NCBI RefSeq assembly: GCF_029278605.1
Contig: NZ_CP119573.1
Span: 186,001 to 250,000, forward strand
DNA length: 64,000 nt
Reading direction: 5' to 3'
From: Cupriavidus sp. WKF15
GTDB taxonomy: Bacteria > Pseudomonadota > Gammaproteobacteria > Burkholderiales > Burkholderiaceae
Part shown: one piece after another, positions 51,873-61,444 of the stretch
Layout of the letters: each line of letters opens with the position of its first letter
Position numbering within the stretch: position 1 is the first letter of the stretch
The notes under the pieces: generated by a model
Databases searched by the model: none
Seen by the model: only the letters and a program-made list of their open reading frames with translations
What the model was told of the DNA's origin: nothing
Translations under genes and position numbers: made by a program

Positions 51873-52301
51873 ATGATGAACACGGTCACGCTGCGCAGCG
51901 CAGCGTTCTTGTCGGCAGCAGGCAGTCTCCTGCTTGCCGGCTGCGCGGGCCCACAGCCTATGTATCAATGGGAAGGCTATCAGGTCCAGGTCTACGAATA
52001 CTTCAAGGGCGAGTCGAAGGAGGCGCAGATCACCGCGCTCGAAGCGGGTCTGCAGAAGATCCAGGCAAAGGGTGGTGCGGTGCCGCCGGGCTACCATGCC
52101 CAGCTCGGCATGCTCTACCTGAACACCGGCAAGGGCGATCAGATGGTCAAGGAGTTCCAGACCGAGAAGACGCTCTTCCCCGAAGCCACGCCCTACATGG
52201 ACTTCCTGCTGAGGAACGTCAAGACGGACACCCGGACCGATACGAAGGTCAGTACCGCCGTCGAGCCCAAGGCCAACACCACAGCAGGGAGCAGCAAATG
52301 A
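51873..52301 (+). CDS. DUF4810 lipoprotein
   Basis: 142 residues from ATG 51873 (ATGATG). Lipobox LLLAGC places the lipidated Cys at 24. The mature part starts AGPQPMYQWEGYQVQVYEYF, the family hallmark, followed by a tetratricopeptide-like PPGYHAQLGMLYLNTGKGDQMVKEFQTEKTLFPEA and a Thr-rich tail. Its stop overlaps the start of the next gene by 4 bases. It probably forms an envelope complex with the CsgG-like and DUF799 lipoproteins. Confidence 0.87.
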   Translation: MMNTVTLRSAAFLSAAGSLLLAGCAGPQPMYQWEGYQVQVYEYFKGESKEAQITALEAGLQKIQAKGGAVPPGYHAQLGMLYLNTGKGDQMVKEFQTEKTLFPEATPYMDFLLRNVKTDTRTDTKVSTAVEPKANTTAGSSK

Positions 52302-52954
52302 TGCGCCGACTTCTGACCTATGTCGCGAGCCTGGGCGTCGTCCTGCTCTTCGCAGGCTGTGCCGTGCCGAACAAGCAGGTGGACTACGCCGCGTTCAAGG
52401 CAAGCCGGCCGCGTTCCATCCTGGTGTTACCGCCGCTGAACGAGTCGCCCGACATCAAGGCAACCTACGGCATGCTCTCGCAAGCGACTGCGCCGCTGGC
52501 GGAATCCGGCTACTACGTGCTGCCGGTGGCGCTGGTTGACGAGACGTTCCGCCAGAACGGCCTGACGGTCCCCGGCGACATCCATGCCACGCCGGTCGCC
52601 AAGCTGCGCCAGATCTTTGGTGCCGATGCCGCGTTGTACGTGACCGTGGCCGAGTATGGTTCGAAGTACCAGGTCATCAGCAGCGTGACCCGCGTGGCCG
52701 CAAGCGCCAAGCTCGTCGACCTGAAGACCGGCGACGTGCTGTGGAACGGCACGGCCTCGGCGGCGACCGACAGCTCCAGCAGCGGCGGCGGCCTGATCGG
52801 CATGCTGGTCAATGCGGCCATCACGCAGGCGATCAACCACTCCACAGACGCCAGCTACAAGGTCGCGGCGACAACGAGCTACCGCCTGCTGTCGGCCGGC
52901 CAGCCGGGCGGCATCCTGTACGGACCGCGCTCGCCGAAGTACCAGTCGGACTGA
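52298..52954 (+). CDS. DUF799/GNA1162-family lipoprotein
   Basis: 218 residues from ATG 52298 (ATGATG, after AGGGAGC), coupled to the DUF4810 gene by an ATGA overlap. Lipobox LLFAGC gives Cys21. Conserved segments are YAAFKASRPRSILVLPPLNESPDIKATYG, GYYVLPVALVDETFRQNGLT, RQIFGADAALYVTVAEYGSKYQVI and KLVDLKTGDVLWNGTASA. GNA1162 of Neisseria is the characterised relative by structure; the molecular function is not established. Confidence 0.87.
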   Translation: MMRRLLTYVASLGVVLLFAGCAVPNKQVDYAAFKASRPRSILVLPPLNESPDIKATYGMLSQATAPLAESGYYVLPVALVDETFRQNGLTVPGDIHATPVAKLRQIFGADAALYVTVAEYGSKYQVISSVTRVAASAKLVDLKTGDVLWNGTASAATDSSSSGGGLIGMLVNAAITQAINHSTDASYKVAATTSYRLLSAGQPGGILYGPRSPKYQSD

Positions 52955-53383
52955 GATCCGGCGTACCAGGCCGCCGGACGTCCGCGTCGGCGACCTGGGT
53001 TCAGACGAAGTCCCCTCCGCCCTTTCCCTCCGCCCTTTCCCTCCGCCCTTTCCCTCCGCCCGCCTCCGCAAGTCCTGACGGCAGGCAGTCAAGACAGGCA
53101 CCCTGTCGCTCGCACCCGACACACTACAAACAAGTGTGATATGCGGTTGCCACCTGTTCCTGCCGTACTACTTCTCTTCGCCCTATTCCGATCGGACCAA
53201 TCGGACGCGGATTGAACTGGATCGTTCCCGCTTCTGGCCCGCTTCAGAGAATTGCGGAAGATTCTGCCGTGCATCTTCGAATCCTCCCATTTCATATCGA
53301 CGCCGGTTTCGCCAGTCTCCACATGACGCGCTGCGCAAGCCTTTGCAAGTTCTTGCGCCAACCATTTCGCTCGGTATCACGTC
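52955..53383. other. Intergenic region before tpsA
   Basis: 429 bases with no supported gene. It carries the 13-base tandem repeat at 53015-53061 (separate entry). The promoter of tpsA is presumably in the AT-richer part after 53120, but I cannot place it. Confidence 0.4.
53015..53061. repeat. 13-base tandem repeat, three copies plus a partial
   Basis: The unit CTCCGCCCTTTCC occurs three times head to tail (53015-53053) and continues as CTCCGCCC. It is polypyrimidine on the plus strand. It lies between the lipoprotein operon and tpsA, where slipped-strand changes in copy number could alter spacing. Confidence 0.85.
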
Positions 53384-56300
53384 ATGAACAGGAACGCCTT
53401 TCGGATCTTCAGTGTCGTTCGCGGCAAGCTGGTGGCGGTACAGGAAAGTGCGGTAGGACCCGGCAAGGGCCGCCATGGTTGCGCGAAGCGTCAGGACGCA
53501 GGCATGACGTTCGCACCGGTATTGTGGCTGACTGCGCTGGCCGCCTCGATGATGGGCATTCCCGTGGTGCTGGAGCGGACCGCCCACGCACAGACACTGC
53601 CCATCCAGGTGGACAGGAACGCGCCGGGTGCGCACCCATACGTCAATACCCCTGCGAATGGCACGCCGGTCGTGAATATCGCGCCAGCCTCGCGTCCGGG
53701 CGGAACCAGCGTCAATAACTTCACCCAGTACAGCGTCGGGCCTTCCGGCGTCGTGCTGAACAATTCCGGGCAGAACTCGCAGACGCAAATTGCCGGTTGG
53801 GTTGAAGGCAACATGCAACTGGGCAATAACAGCGCCAGCGTCATTGTGAACCAGGTCACCGCCCCCAATCCCTCGCGACTGCTGGGCATGCAGGAAGTCG
53901 CCGGCAACCGCGCGGCCGTGGTGATCGCCAACCCTGCGGGCATCACCTTTTCGGGCTGCGGCGTGATCAACGCGGATCGATTCACGCTCAGTACGGGCCG
54001 CCCGGTCTTCGGTGCCGACGGCAACCTGTCGGGCTTTGATGTCCGCACGGGGCATATTGCCATCGACAGCCAGGGTCTATCCAGCCCGCAAGCACAAGTA
54101 GATTTGCTGGCGCGCTCGATCTCGGTCAATGCCGAACTCTGGGCCAGGCATCTCAATGCCGTGACCGGTGCCAACCAGGTCGATTTTCAGAGCCTGAATG
54201 CCATCGCCCAGGCAGGCGGCGGTTCCGCGCCCCAGTTCGCGCTCGATGCTTCCGCGTTGGGCTCGATGTTCGCGAATGGCGCGATCCGCCTGATTGGCAC
54301 CGAAAAGGGCGTCGGCTTCAACCTGGGCGGTGTGGTCAACGCGCGCGGTGGCGATATCACGGTGGACAACAATGGCAATGTCCGCGAGCTGGCAAGCGGC
54401 CGCGTGCAGGCAGAAGGCGGCGCCATAGTGGCTGGCACGAATCTCGACAACGCCGGGACCCTCACCACGCGCGGCAGCATCACGGCCTCGACGCCCGGCC
54501 AGTTGACCAACAGTGGCACGCTGGCTGCCGGGACCGACCTGCTGGCGCAGGCGGACCGCATTGCCAACTCGGGGACCATCGGCGCGGGCGTGGATGCCAA
54601 TGCCAATGTCACTGGTACCGGGACCGCCAACCTGGCAGCGAAATCGGCGATTCAATCCAGCGGCGCCATTGTCGCCGGAGCGGATGCCAACCTCTCCGCT
54701 GCGACGCTCGACCTCTCCAACGGCTCGGTGGTATCGCACGGCACCGCCAACCTGTCGGCGTCTGGCGATGTCCTGAACCGGAACGCCCGCGTCGAAGGCG
54801 CGGCGCTACAGGTCGTGACGGGCGGTGCCGTGGACAACCAGGGCGGTGCGCTGGTGGCAGGCGCCAACGGTGGCACGATCCAGGCCGCCAACCTGCTGAA
54901 CCAGGGCGATTCTGTCACCAGCGGCGGCACGCTCGACGTCGCGGCTTCGCAAGCTGCGGACAACACCGGCGGCACCGTTGCCGGTACCGGCACCACCGCC
55001 TTTTCCGCTCCCAGCCTGGTCAACCGTGGCGGCATCATCGGTTCCGTCGATGACAAGCTGCTCGTTACCGGCACGCTCGACAACACCTCCGGCAAGGCAC
55101 TGGCTGCCACTGACCTGACGGTGGCAGGCGGCAAGATCACCAATGACCATGGCCAGTTCTCGGCAGGCCGGAACCTGAGCCTGGATACCGCCGGGCACGA
55201 CCTGATCAACACCTCGGGCATCATCGCTGGTGGCAGTGTCGATACCGATTCAGCTCGCTTCGACAACCGCGGCGGCATCGTGCAATCCACCGGCCTCCTG
55301 GTGGCCGACACGCACGGCCAGACCTACGACAACAGCCAGGGCGGGCTAACCGTGGCCAACGGCGCCATGGGTCTCACCACCGGCGTTTTCAACAACCAGG
55401 GCGGTACTGTGTCGGGGCAGCAGGCTGTCATCGTGACCGGCACCGCGCTGGACAACATGGGCGGCAAGATCGCATCCGGAGGACCGTTGACCGTGAACGG
55501 CGACAGCCTCGCCAACACGGGCGGCCAGGTGGCATCGAACGCCGACACCATCCTGCGCATTGCCAATACCTTCGATAACACGGCCGGCCATACCCACGCC
55601 GGAGGCACGCTCGATGCGAATGCCGGGACGATCCTCAACGGCAATACCCTTGGGGGTACGGACGCCAATCCGCTGGGCATCGAAGGCGGCTCGGTTCGGG
55701 TCGTGGCCGGTTCGCTCGGCAACATCGACGGCGCGCTGCGCGCCGATACGTCGCTGACCGTGGGCGCCAACGCACTGGACAATACGCGAGGGGAAGTCAC
55801 GTCGGGCGGCACCGCTCGACTGAACGCGGGCGCCATCACGAACACGGATGGTTTGCTGTCGGCCAATACCAAGCTTGACATCAATGCAGACAGTCTCACT
55901 GGGGATGGCACGCTGCAATCCAGCGCTGGCGACATCACCGCGACGCTCAGGAGCAATTTCCACAATACGAAGACCATCGCCGCAGCGGGAGAGCTTAAGG
56001 TATTGATCGAGAATGCCCAAGGTCAAGCAGTCGGCAGCATCGTCAATGACGGCTCGATGCTGGCAGGCCGCAACGCCGACTTCCACGGCATTGACGTGAC
56101 TAACAATGGCGAACTGTACGGGAAGGTCTCGAACACCGTGAGCGCCGACGCCGCCGTGCTGAACCAGGGACTGATCGATGGCGGCGCAGTGCGTGTGCAG
56201 GCCGGAACCACGGTGACGAACTATGACCGCATCTATGGCGACTCAGTGTCCGTCGGTGCCGGCCAGCAGATCCTGAACGACGTGAACCCGGCCACCGGCC

Positions 56301-58945
56301 AGGGCGCGGTCATTGCCTCGCGCATGGGCGATGTGAATCTCGGCGCGCCCGATATCGTCAACCGCGCGCACAGCCTGATCTATTCGGCCCAGGATCTGAA
56401 CGTCGGCGGCGCACTGGATGCCAACGGGACGGCCACCGGCCAGGCCGGTTCACTCCTGAACGCATCGGCCACCATCGACGTGGTGCGCGACGCCAATGTC
56501 AACGTCGCCTCGGTCAACAACCGCAACGACCACTTCAGTACCGAGCGGATCGACACCGGCACGGTACACAGTCAGGGATACCGGCTCAATGGCTCGGATC
56601 AGGAATTCAGTCCCAAGGACGTGATCCTCTATCAGGTCGACAACAGCACGTGGGCACCGGGCACCGATCCGGGCTTCCTCGGTGACGACGACAAAAAGGT
56701 TCTGGTGCTGCCTTCGGCCCAGTACCCCTTCTCGCAGTTCGGCCCGCCGTTCGACTGGTCACGCAACGCCACGGGGGGCTTCGGCGCAGTCGGTGGCGGG
56801 CCGGTCGGCGCCGCCTACCTGCCACCGTCGTACAACTATGACGACGGCACCCTGAATCCGGAGGTGTTTGTCTATCAGCCCGGCGACGCGATCTGGAACA
56901 AGCTCGGCGTCCAGGCGCCGACCGCTGTTCCGCCCGTGCCGGCGCCCTGTGGCGACGCTCCGGCATCGGCCTGCCAGGCGAAGTTCGATGCCGACACGGC
57001 CACCTACAACGCATGGCGCGACACGAACAAGCCGCTTTACGATCAATTGAACAACCGGATCAACGCCTTCAACGGCGACTTCAACAGCCGCCAGGTCAGG
57101 GAGTTCTTCATTGTCAATCGCGATACGAACATCCAGGAAGAGAAGGTCAGGACGACCGACCCGGCCAGGATCCTGGTCGGGCGCCATGCCACCTTCCCGG
57201 GCGATGTCACCAACGACAAGAGCCAGATCCTGGTGGGCGGCGACCTGAAGATCGACGCCCAACGCCTGCGCAACCTGGACTATGACGGGACCCGGATCGA
57301 GACCACGAGCGGCACGCAGGACTGGACGTTCATCAAGTCGCACGCGTTCAAGGGCGACGATCGCCGTTACACCACCTCCGCGCTCGACACCATTGTCACT
57401 CCGGTTCCGCAGAAGCTCGCCTCAGCCGTCACCGAGCGCAATCTGGGCACCATCGGGCATGATGGCAGCGCACCCGCCCAGGGCGCGGCGCTTGGCCCCA
57501 TCGCCAGCGCCCCGGTACTGAAGGAGCTGCCCCTGCCAGACCAGGCCGGCAGCGGTGGTCGCCTGGGTGGTGCAGTGATCCGCCAGGTCACGCCGGCGCT
57601 GGCGATGCCCAACAACGCGCTGTTCCGCACTCACCCGGAGCCCGGCGCGCGCTACCTGATCGAGACCGACCCGCGCTTCACCAACCAGCGGCAGTGGCTC
57701 TCCAGCGACTTCATGCTGACCCAGTTCAACCTGGACCCGAACAACGTCCTCAAGCGCCTGGGCGACGGCTACTACGAGGCCCGCCTGGTCGCCGACGCCG
57801 TGATGCTGGCGACCGGCCAGCGCTTCGTGGGCGACTACACCGACAACGAGCAACAGTACCTTGCCCTGATGAAGGCGGGCGTGACCTTCGCCCAGCAGTT
57901 CCACCTGAACGTCGGCAGCGAACTGACCGCCGGGCAGATGGCGGCGCTGACCACCGACCTGGTGTGGCTGGTGGAGAAGACCGTGGCCCTGCCCGATGGC
58001 AGCACGCAGCGCGTGCTGGTGCCGCAGGTCTACCTGACGAGCCGCGTGGGCGACCTCAAGGGCAACGGCGCCCTGATCTCGGCCAGCAATACGTCGATCA
58101 AGACCCAGGAGGATGTGGTCAACACCGGCACCATCTCCGGCCGGAATGTGACCCTCATCAACGCCCGGAACATCCAGAACGACGGCGGCACGCTCAACGG
58201 CGGTACGCTGGCGCTCCACGCCCAGCAGGACATCAACAGCCTCGCCGGCAAGATCTCGGGCAATGCCGTGCTGGCCTACGCCGGGCGCGACATCAACCTC
58301 GCCAGCACCACGGCCAGCGGCACCGGCAAGGCCGGCAGCGGCAATACCGTGCTGGCGGGCGTGTCGTCGGTGGATGCCGACACGGCGACGCTGGTGGCCG
58401 GGCGCGATCTCAATGCCAGGGCGGCCAATCTCCAGACGACCGGAGATCTCGCCCTGGGCGCCGGACGCGATGTCAACCTCGGCACGGTCGCGGTGGCCCG
58501 GACCGAGCACTACGAGCATGACGCCAGGAACAAGAGCGACCTCTCGCGCAGCACCGAGATCGGGAGCCAGGTCAGTCGCGCTACAAGCAGACCGTGGCGG
58601 GCTTCGAGGAAGACATCGTCTACGGCGGGCGCACCACGCAGATCGAGGCGGGCCTGGGCTACGTGCCCTTTCGCAATGCCTCGGGCAAGACCAGCCTATA
58701 CGGCAAGTTCTTCCGCAAGACCGCGCACACCACCATCAATGGCCAGGACATCCCCGTGCAATCCCGGGACTTTGTCGGCGTCGAAGTCGGCGCCGCGCAC
58801 CGCCAATACTTCGGTGCGAATGTGGTCGATCTCGGCGTCGGCTGGCGTACTTCGCTGCCGAGCCACTCCAAGGCGCCGGGCTTCGTCCTGGGGGAACCAA
58901 GCTGGGACGGCAAGTCCGAGATCCTGCTGGCCAATGCCGGCCTGA
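53384..58945 (+). CDS. TpsA filamentous haemagglutinin-family exoprotein, 3' end disrupted
   Basis: 1853 residues in frame. An extended signal peptide (MNRNAFRIFSVVRGKLVAVQE, the ESPR) precedes a Sec signal ending ...TAHA. The TPS secretion domain follows: NIAPASRPGGTSVNNFTQY, ASVIVNQV and ANPAGITFSGCGVINADRFTLSTGRP. Then come many haemagglutinin repeats (GGTL/NTGG/AGRD-type) to about residue 1730. From there the frame reads as an Arg/Ser-rich shadow of the tpsB-type frame that begins at about 58573. So the exoprotein lost its C-terminal effector part, and the last roughly 122 residues are out-of-frame translation. Normal relatives are longer. Adhesion or contact-dependent inhibition is the family role; this copy is probably nonfunctional or altered. 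Confidence 0.88.
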   Translation: MNRNAFRIFSVVRGKLVAVQESAVGPGKGRHGCAKRQDAGMTFAPVLWLTALAASMMGIPVVLERTAHAQTLPIQVDRNAPGAHPYVNTPANGTPVVNIAPASRPGGTSVNNFTQYSVGPSGVVLNNSGQNSQTQIAGWVEGNMQLGNNSASVIVNQVTAPNPSRLLGMQEVAGNRAAVVIANPAGITFSGCGVINADRFTLSTGRPVFGADGNLSGFDVRTGHIAIDSQGLSSPQAQVDLLARSISVNAELWARHLNAVTGANQVDFQSLNAIAQAGGGSAPQFALDASALGSMFANGAIRLIGTEKGVGFNLGGVVNARGGDITVDNNGNVRELASGRVQAEGGAIVAGTNLDNAGTLTTRGSITASTPGQLTNSGTLAAGTDLLAQADRIANSGTIGAGVDANANVTGTGTANLAAKSAIQSSGAIVAGADANLSAATLDLSNGSVVSHGTANLSASGDVLNRNARVEGAALQVVTGGAVDNQGGALVAGANGGTIQAANLLNQGDSVTSGGTLDVAASQAADNTGGTVAGTGTTAFSAPSLVNRGGIIGSVDDKLLVTGTLDNTSGKALAATDLTVAGGKITNDHGQFSAGRNLSLDTAGHDLINTSGIIAGGSVDTDSARFDNRGGIVQSTGLLVADTHGQTYDNSQGGLTVANGAMGLTTGVFNNQGGTVSGQQAVIVTGTALDNMGGKIASGGPLTVNGDSLANTGGQVASNADTILRIANTFDNTAGHTHAGGTLDANAGTILNGNTLGGTDANPLGIEGGSVRVVAGSLGNIDGALRADTSLTVGANALDNTRGEVTSGGTARLNAGAITNTDGLLSANTKLDINADSLTGDGTLQSSAGDITATLRSNFHNTKTIAAAGELKVLIENAQGQAVGSIVNDGSMLAGRNADFHGIDVTNNGELYGKVSNTVSADAAVLNQGLIDGGAVRVQAGTTVTNYDRIYGDSVSVGAGQQILNDVNPATGQGAVIASRMGDVNLGAPDIVNRAHSLIYSAQDLNVGGALDANGTATGQAGSLLNASATIDVVRDANVNVASVNNRNDHFSTERIDTGTVHSQGYRLNGSDQEFSPKDVILYQVDNSTWAPGTDPGFLGDDDKKVLVLPSAQYPFSQFGPPFDWSRNATGGFGAVGGGPVGAAYLPPSYNYDDGTLNPEVFVYQPGDAIWNKLGVQAPTAVPPVPAPCGDAPASACQAKFDADTATYNAWRDTNKPLYDQLNNRINAFNGDFNSRQVREFFIVNRDTNIQEEKVRTTDPARILVGRHATFPGDVTNDKSQILVGGDLKIDAQRLRNLDYDGTRIETTSGTQDWTFIKSHAFKGDDRRYTTSALDTIVTPVPQKLASAVTERNLGTIGHDGSAPAQGAALGPIASAPVLKELPLPDQAGSGGRLGGAVIRQVTPALAMPNNALFRTHPEPGARYLIETDPRFTNQRQWLSSDFMLTQFNLDPNNVLKRLGDGYYEARLVADAVMLATGQRFVGDYTDNEQQYLALMKAGVTFAQQFHLNVGSELTAGQMAALTTDLVWLVEKTVALPDGSTQRVLVPQVYLTSRVGDLKGNGALISASNTSIKTQEDVVNTGTISGRNVTLINARNIQNDGGTLNGGTLALHAQQDINSLAGKISGNAVLAYAGRDINLASTTASGTGKAGSGNTVLAGVSSVDADTATLVAGRDLNARAANLQTTGDLALGAGRDVNLGTVAVARTEHYEHDARNKSDLSRSTEIGSQVSRATSRPWRASRKTSSTAGAPRRSRRAWATCPFAMPRARPAYTASSSARPRTPPSMARTSPCNPGTLSASKSAPRTANTSVRMWSISASAGVLRCRATPRRRASSWGNQAGTASPRSCWPMPA

Positions 58946-59379
58946 TGGTGCCATTCCAGGTCTCCGGCCAACGCCTGCGCTACCAAGGCAACGTGCGCGC
59001 GCAGTACGCCCGCACCCGCATCCTTCTGTCCGACTATTTCGTGATCGGCAACCGTTACTCGGTGCGAGGCTTCGATGAGCAGCTCACGCTCGCCGCCGAG
59101 AACGGCGTAACCCTGCGCAATGACCTAGCGTGGCAGCTCGGCAACTCCGGGCAGGAGGCCTTCGTCGGCTTCGACATGGGCCACGTCAGCGGACCGTCCG
59201 CCGCATTCCTGGCGGGCCGGACGCTGATGGGCGCGGTGATAGGGGCACGGGGCCGCTGGGCTGCCAGCCGCTACGCCGCGCTGACCTGCGAGGTCACGCT
59301 GGGCTGGCCGGTCAAGAAGCCCGATCTCTTCCGCACGCCCTCACCCAACATCGCCGCCCAGATCGGCCTCGAATTCTGA
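58573..59379 (+). pseudogene. TpsB (ShlB/FhaC-type) outer-membrane transporter, 3' half only
   Basis: The frame from about 58573 (Q-S-R-Y-K-Q-T) to 59379 encodes the C-terminal beta-barrel of a TpsB protein: VGVEVGAAHRQYFGANVVDLGVGWRT, FVIGNRYSVRGFDEQLTLAAENGVTLRNDLAW, GFDMGHVSGPSAAFLAGRTLMGAVIGARG, ending in Phe. A typical TpsB has about 560 to 590 residues with N-terminal POTRA domains; only about 262 remain. The first in-frame start is GTG 58594 without a Shine-Dalgarno or signal peptide, so it cannot make a working transporter. It abuts the truncated tpsA in a different frame. Confidence 0.8.
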
Positions 59380-59434
59380 ACGCCCCCGCCCCGCTCGCCT
59401 CGAGCGAGATCCACCAACCTTAAGGAGAAATGCA

Positions 59435-59854
59435 ATGAAGAAGAACATGCTATTGGCCGCCCTGCTCGGGATTGCGGCGATGGCCGTGCACGCTGCCGAG
59501 CCCAAATGTCAAAGCCAGACCCTGGGCAGCCACACCAGCAAGCTCTGCATCAGCCAGGCACCTTTCCAGCATGACTACTACAAGCTGTGGGTCGATGGCG
59601 CACCGATCTTCACGCTACCGGATGACTATGTCGAGGACATCGCCCTTGCACACAAGATCCCCGAAGATGCTGCCATTGAGTTCCCGCTGCCCAACCAAGG
59701 CATGCCCGTCGTGAAGATTTCTGGCGGCTGCGCTCCCATCAGTGAGAAGAAAGAGTTGGGAGGCAAGATGGTAGGCATAGAGGTTGGCAGAAGTTGCTCG
59801 TTCAAATGGGGCAACGTAGAGGTGATGAAGGAACTCCGTGTCTCCTTTGAATAG
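59435..59854 (+). CDS. Small exported cysteine-containing protein, unknown function
   Basis: 139 residues after AAGGAGAAATGCA at a good distance. Signal peptide MKKNMLLAALLGIAAMAVHAA precedes a mature part with four cysteines (KCQSQ, KLCISQ, GGCAPI, RSCSFKW), consistent with two disulfides. I do not recognise a family. Base composition is lower in GC than in neighbouring genes. It directly follows the tpsB remnant and may have been an accessory of that locus or a recent acquisition. Confidence 0.7.
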   Translation: MKKNMLLAALLGIAAMAVHAAEPKCQSQTLGSHTSKLCISQAPFQHDYYKLWVDGAPIFTLPDDYVEDIALAHKIPEDAAIEFPLPNQGMPVVKISGGCAPISEKKELGGKMVGIEVGRSCSFKWGNVEVMKELRVSFE

Positions 59855-59935
59855 GACACCTTCAGTCTGAGTGGCAACGGGACGGCCCGGGAATTCCAGC
59901 GTCCGCAATCTGATCCCGGACGTCCCCACCCCTCC

Positions 59936-61357
59936 CTACCCCTCCGCCCGCTCCGTCCGATGCGCCACCGCCCGCGCCTCGTGCGGCGACAACTGCATGA
60001 AGATCCACGCCGACGCACACGTGATCAGCCCCATGCAGACAAAGGTGGCATGAAACGCCGGCAGTACCCCCGACGGCCCTTTGCCAAATCCCTGCTCGAA
60101 CGTCGCCAGCAGCGCCCCCGCCGATGTGACGGCCAGGCTCATCGACAGCATCTGCACCATCGACAGCATGCTGTTGCCGCCGCTGGCACTGGTGCCGCTC
60201 AGGTCTTTTAGCGTGACGGTGTTCATCGCCGTGAACTGGATCGAGTTGACCATGCCGAACAGCGCCAGCAGCGGGATGACCATCCACAGCGGCCGCTGCG
60301 GCGTGATCAGCGCGAACGCGGCCATCACGACGCCAACCGCAAACGTGTTGGCCACCAGCACGCGGCGGTAGCCGTGCTGCTCGATCAGATGGGTGGCCAG
60401 GCGCTTGGACGCCATGCCAGCAGCGGTGACGGGCAGCATCATCAGGCCGGCGTTGAACGGCGAGTAGCCCAGGCTCACCTGCAAGGTCAGCGGGATCAGG
60501 AACGGCATCGAGCCATTGCCGATGCGCGCGAACAGGTTGCCGAGCAAACCCACGCTGAAGCTGTGGATGCGGAACAGCCGCAGCGTGAAGAGCGGCTGGC
60601 GCCGGCGCCCGGCGTGCAGCACGTAGGCCGTCAGCGCGGCCATGCTGGCGATCAGCAGCATCAGCACGGTCGCGTGCTGGAAGCCCAGTTCGGCCAGCCC
60701 GTCCAGCGAAAACGACAACGCCAGCATCGCGACGGCAAGCAGCACATAGCCGGCGACGTCGAAGCGGCCGATGCCGACCTGGCGCGCGTTCGGCATGTAG
60801 CGGATCGTCGCCAGCGCGCCGAGGATGCCGACGGGGACGTTGATCAGGAAGATCCAGTGCCAGGACAACGCCTGCGTGAGCCAGCCGCCCAGCGTCGGGC
60901 CGATCAGCGGACCGATCATGCCCGGGATGGCGACAAAGCTGAGCGCCTGCAGGTACTGGTCGCGCGGAAACGTGCGCAGGACCGAGAGCCGGCCCACCGG
61001 CAGCAGCATGGCGCCGCCAACGCCCTGCACCACGCGCGCCGCTACCAGGAACGGCAGCGTGCCGGCATACGCGCACAGCAGCGAGCCGAGCACGAACAAC
61101 GCGATGGCGGTCTGGAAAATGGTGCGCGTGCCAAAGCGGTCCGCCAGCCAGCCCGACGCGGGGATGATCACGGCCATCGTGAGCGAATAGGCGATCACGA
61201 CCGACTGCATGCGCAGCGGGCTTTCCCCCAGGCTGCGCGCCATGGACGGCAGCGCGGTGTTGACGATGGTGGAATCCAGCGTCTGCATGAAAAAGCCGAC
61301 CGCCACCACCCACAGCATGATGCGGCGGGTGCGGTCGTCAGGCATGGGCGTGGTCAT
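59936..61357 (-). CDS. MFS multidrug exporter, DHA2 (EmrB/QacA/MdtD) type
   Basis: 473 residues from ATG 61357, supported by GGAG 9 bases upstream; an in-frame start at 61402 is weaker. The DHA2 motif C1-like N-terminus is FFMQTLDSTIVNTALPSMARSLG. Motif A is ASGWLADRFGTRTIFQTAI and motif C is FVAIPGMIGPLIGPTLGGWLTQ. About 13 or 14 hydrophobic segments. It is a drug:H+ antiporter of the inner membrane. There is no adjacent EmrA-type membrane-fusion gene, which fits MdtD-like single-component members. It stands alone. Confidence 0.9.
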   Translation of the reverse strand: MTTPMPDDRTRRIMLWVVAVGFFMQTLDSTIVNTALPSMARSLGESPLRMQSVVIAYSLTMAVIIPASGWLADRFGTRTIFQTAIALFVLGSLLCAYAGTLPFLVAARVVQGVGGAMLLPVGRLSVLRTFPRDQYLQALSFVAIPGMIGPLIGPTLGGWLTQALSWHWIFLINVPVGILGALATIRYMPNARQVGIGRFDVAGYVLLAVAMLALSFSLDGLAELGFQHATVLMLLIASMAALTAYVLHAGRRRQPLFTLRLFRIHSFSVGLLGNLFARIGNGSMPFLIPLTLQVSLGYSPFNAGLMMLPVTAAGMASKRLATHLIEQHGYRRVLVANTFAVGVVMAAFALITPQRPLWMVIPLLALFGMVNSIQFTAMNTVTLKDLSGTSASGGNSMLSMVQMLSMSLAVTSAGALLATFEQGFGKGPSGVLPAFHATFVCMGLITCASAWIFMQLSPHEARAVAHRTERAEG

Positions 61358-61444
61358 GGCTGCGTACTCCGGTGCTGGCCGGGGTCCCGGCCAAAGCCGC
61401 AACCTTAGGCCGGCGAAGGGTGATGTGGCAAGTCCGCGCGTGTC

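Noticed and set aside
53015..53061. Tandem repeat considered as a CRISPR array
   Set aside because: The unit is 13 bases with no spacers between copies and no cas genes in the window.
58577..58945. The last roughly 120 residues of the tpsA frame as a possible toxin domain (CdiA-CT like)
   Set aside because: The residues are an Arg/Ser/Ala-rich out-of-frame reading of the tpsB barrel, which has clear family motifs in the other frame.
59435..59854. The small gene after tpsB as a CdiI-type immunity protein
   Set aside because: It has a signal peptide and likely disulfides, so it is exported, whereas CdiI proteins act in the cytoplasm. No CdiA toxin tail is present either.
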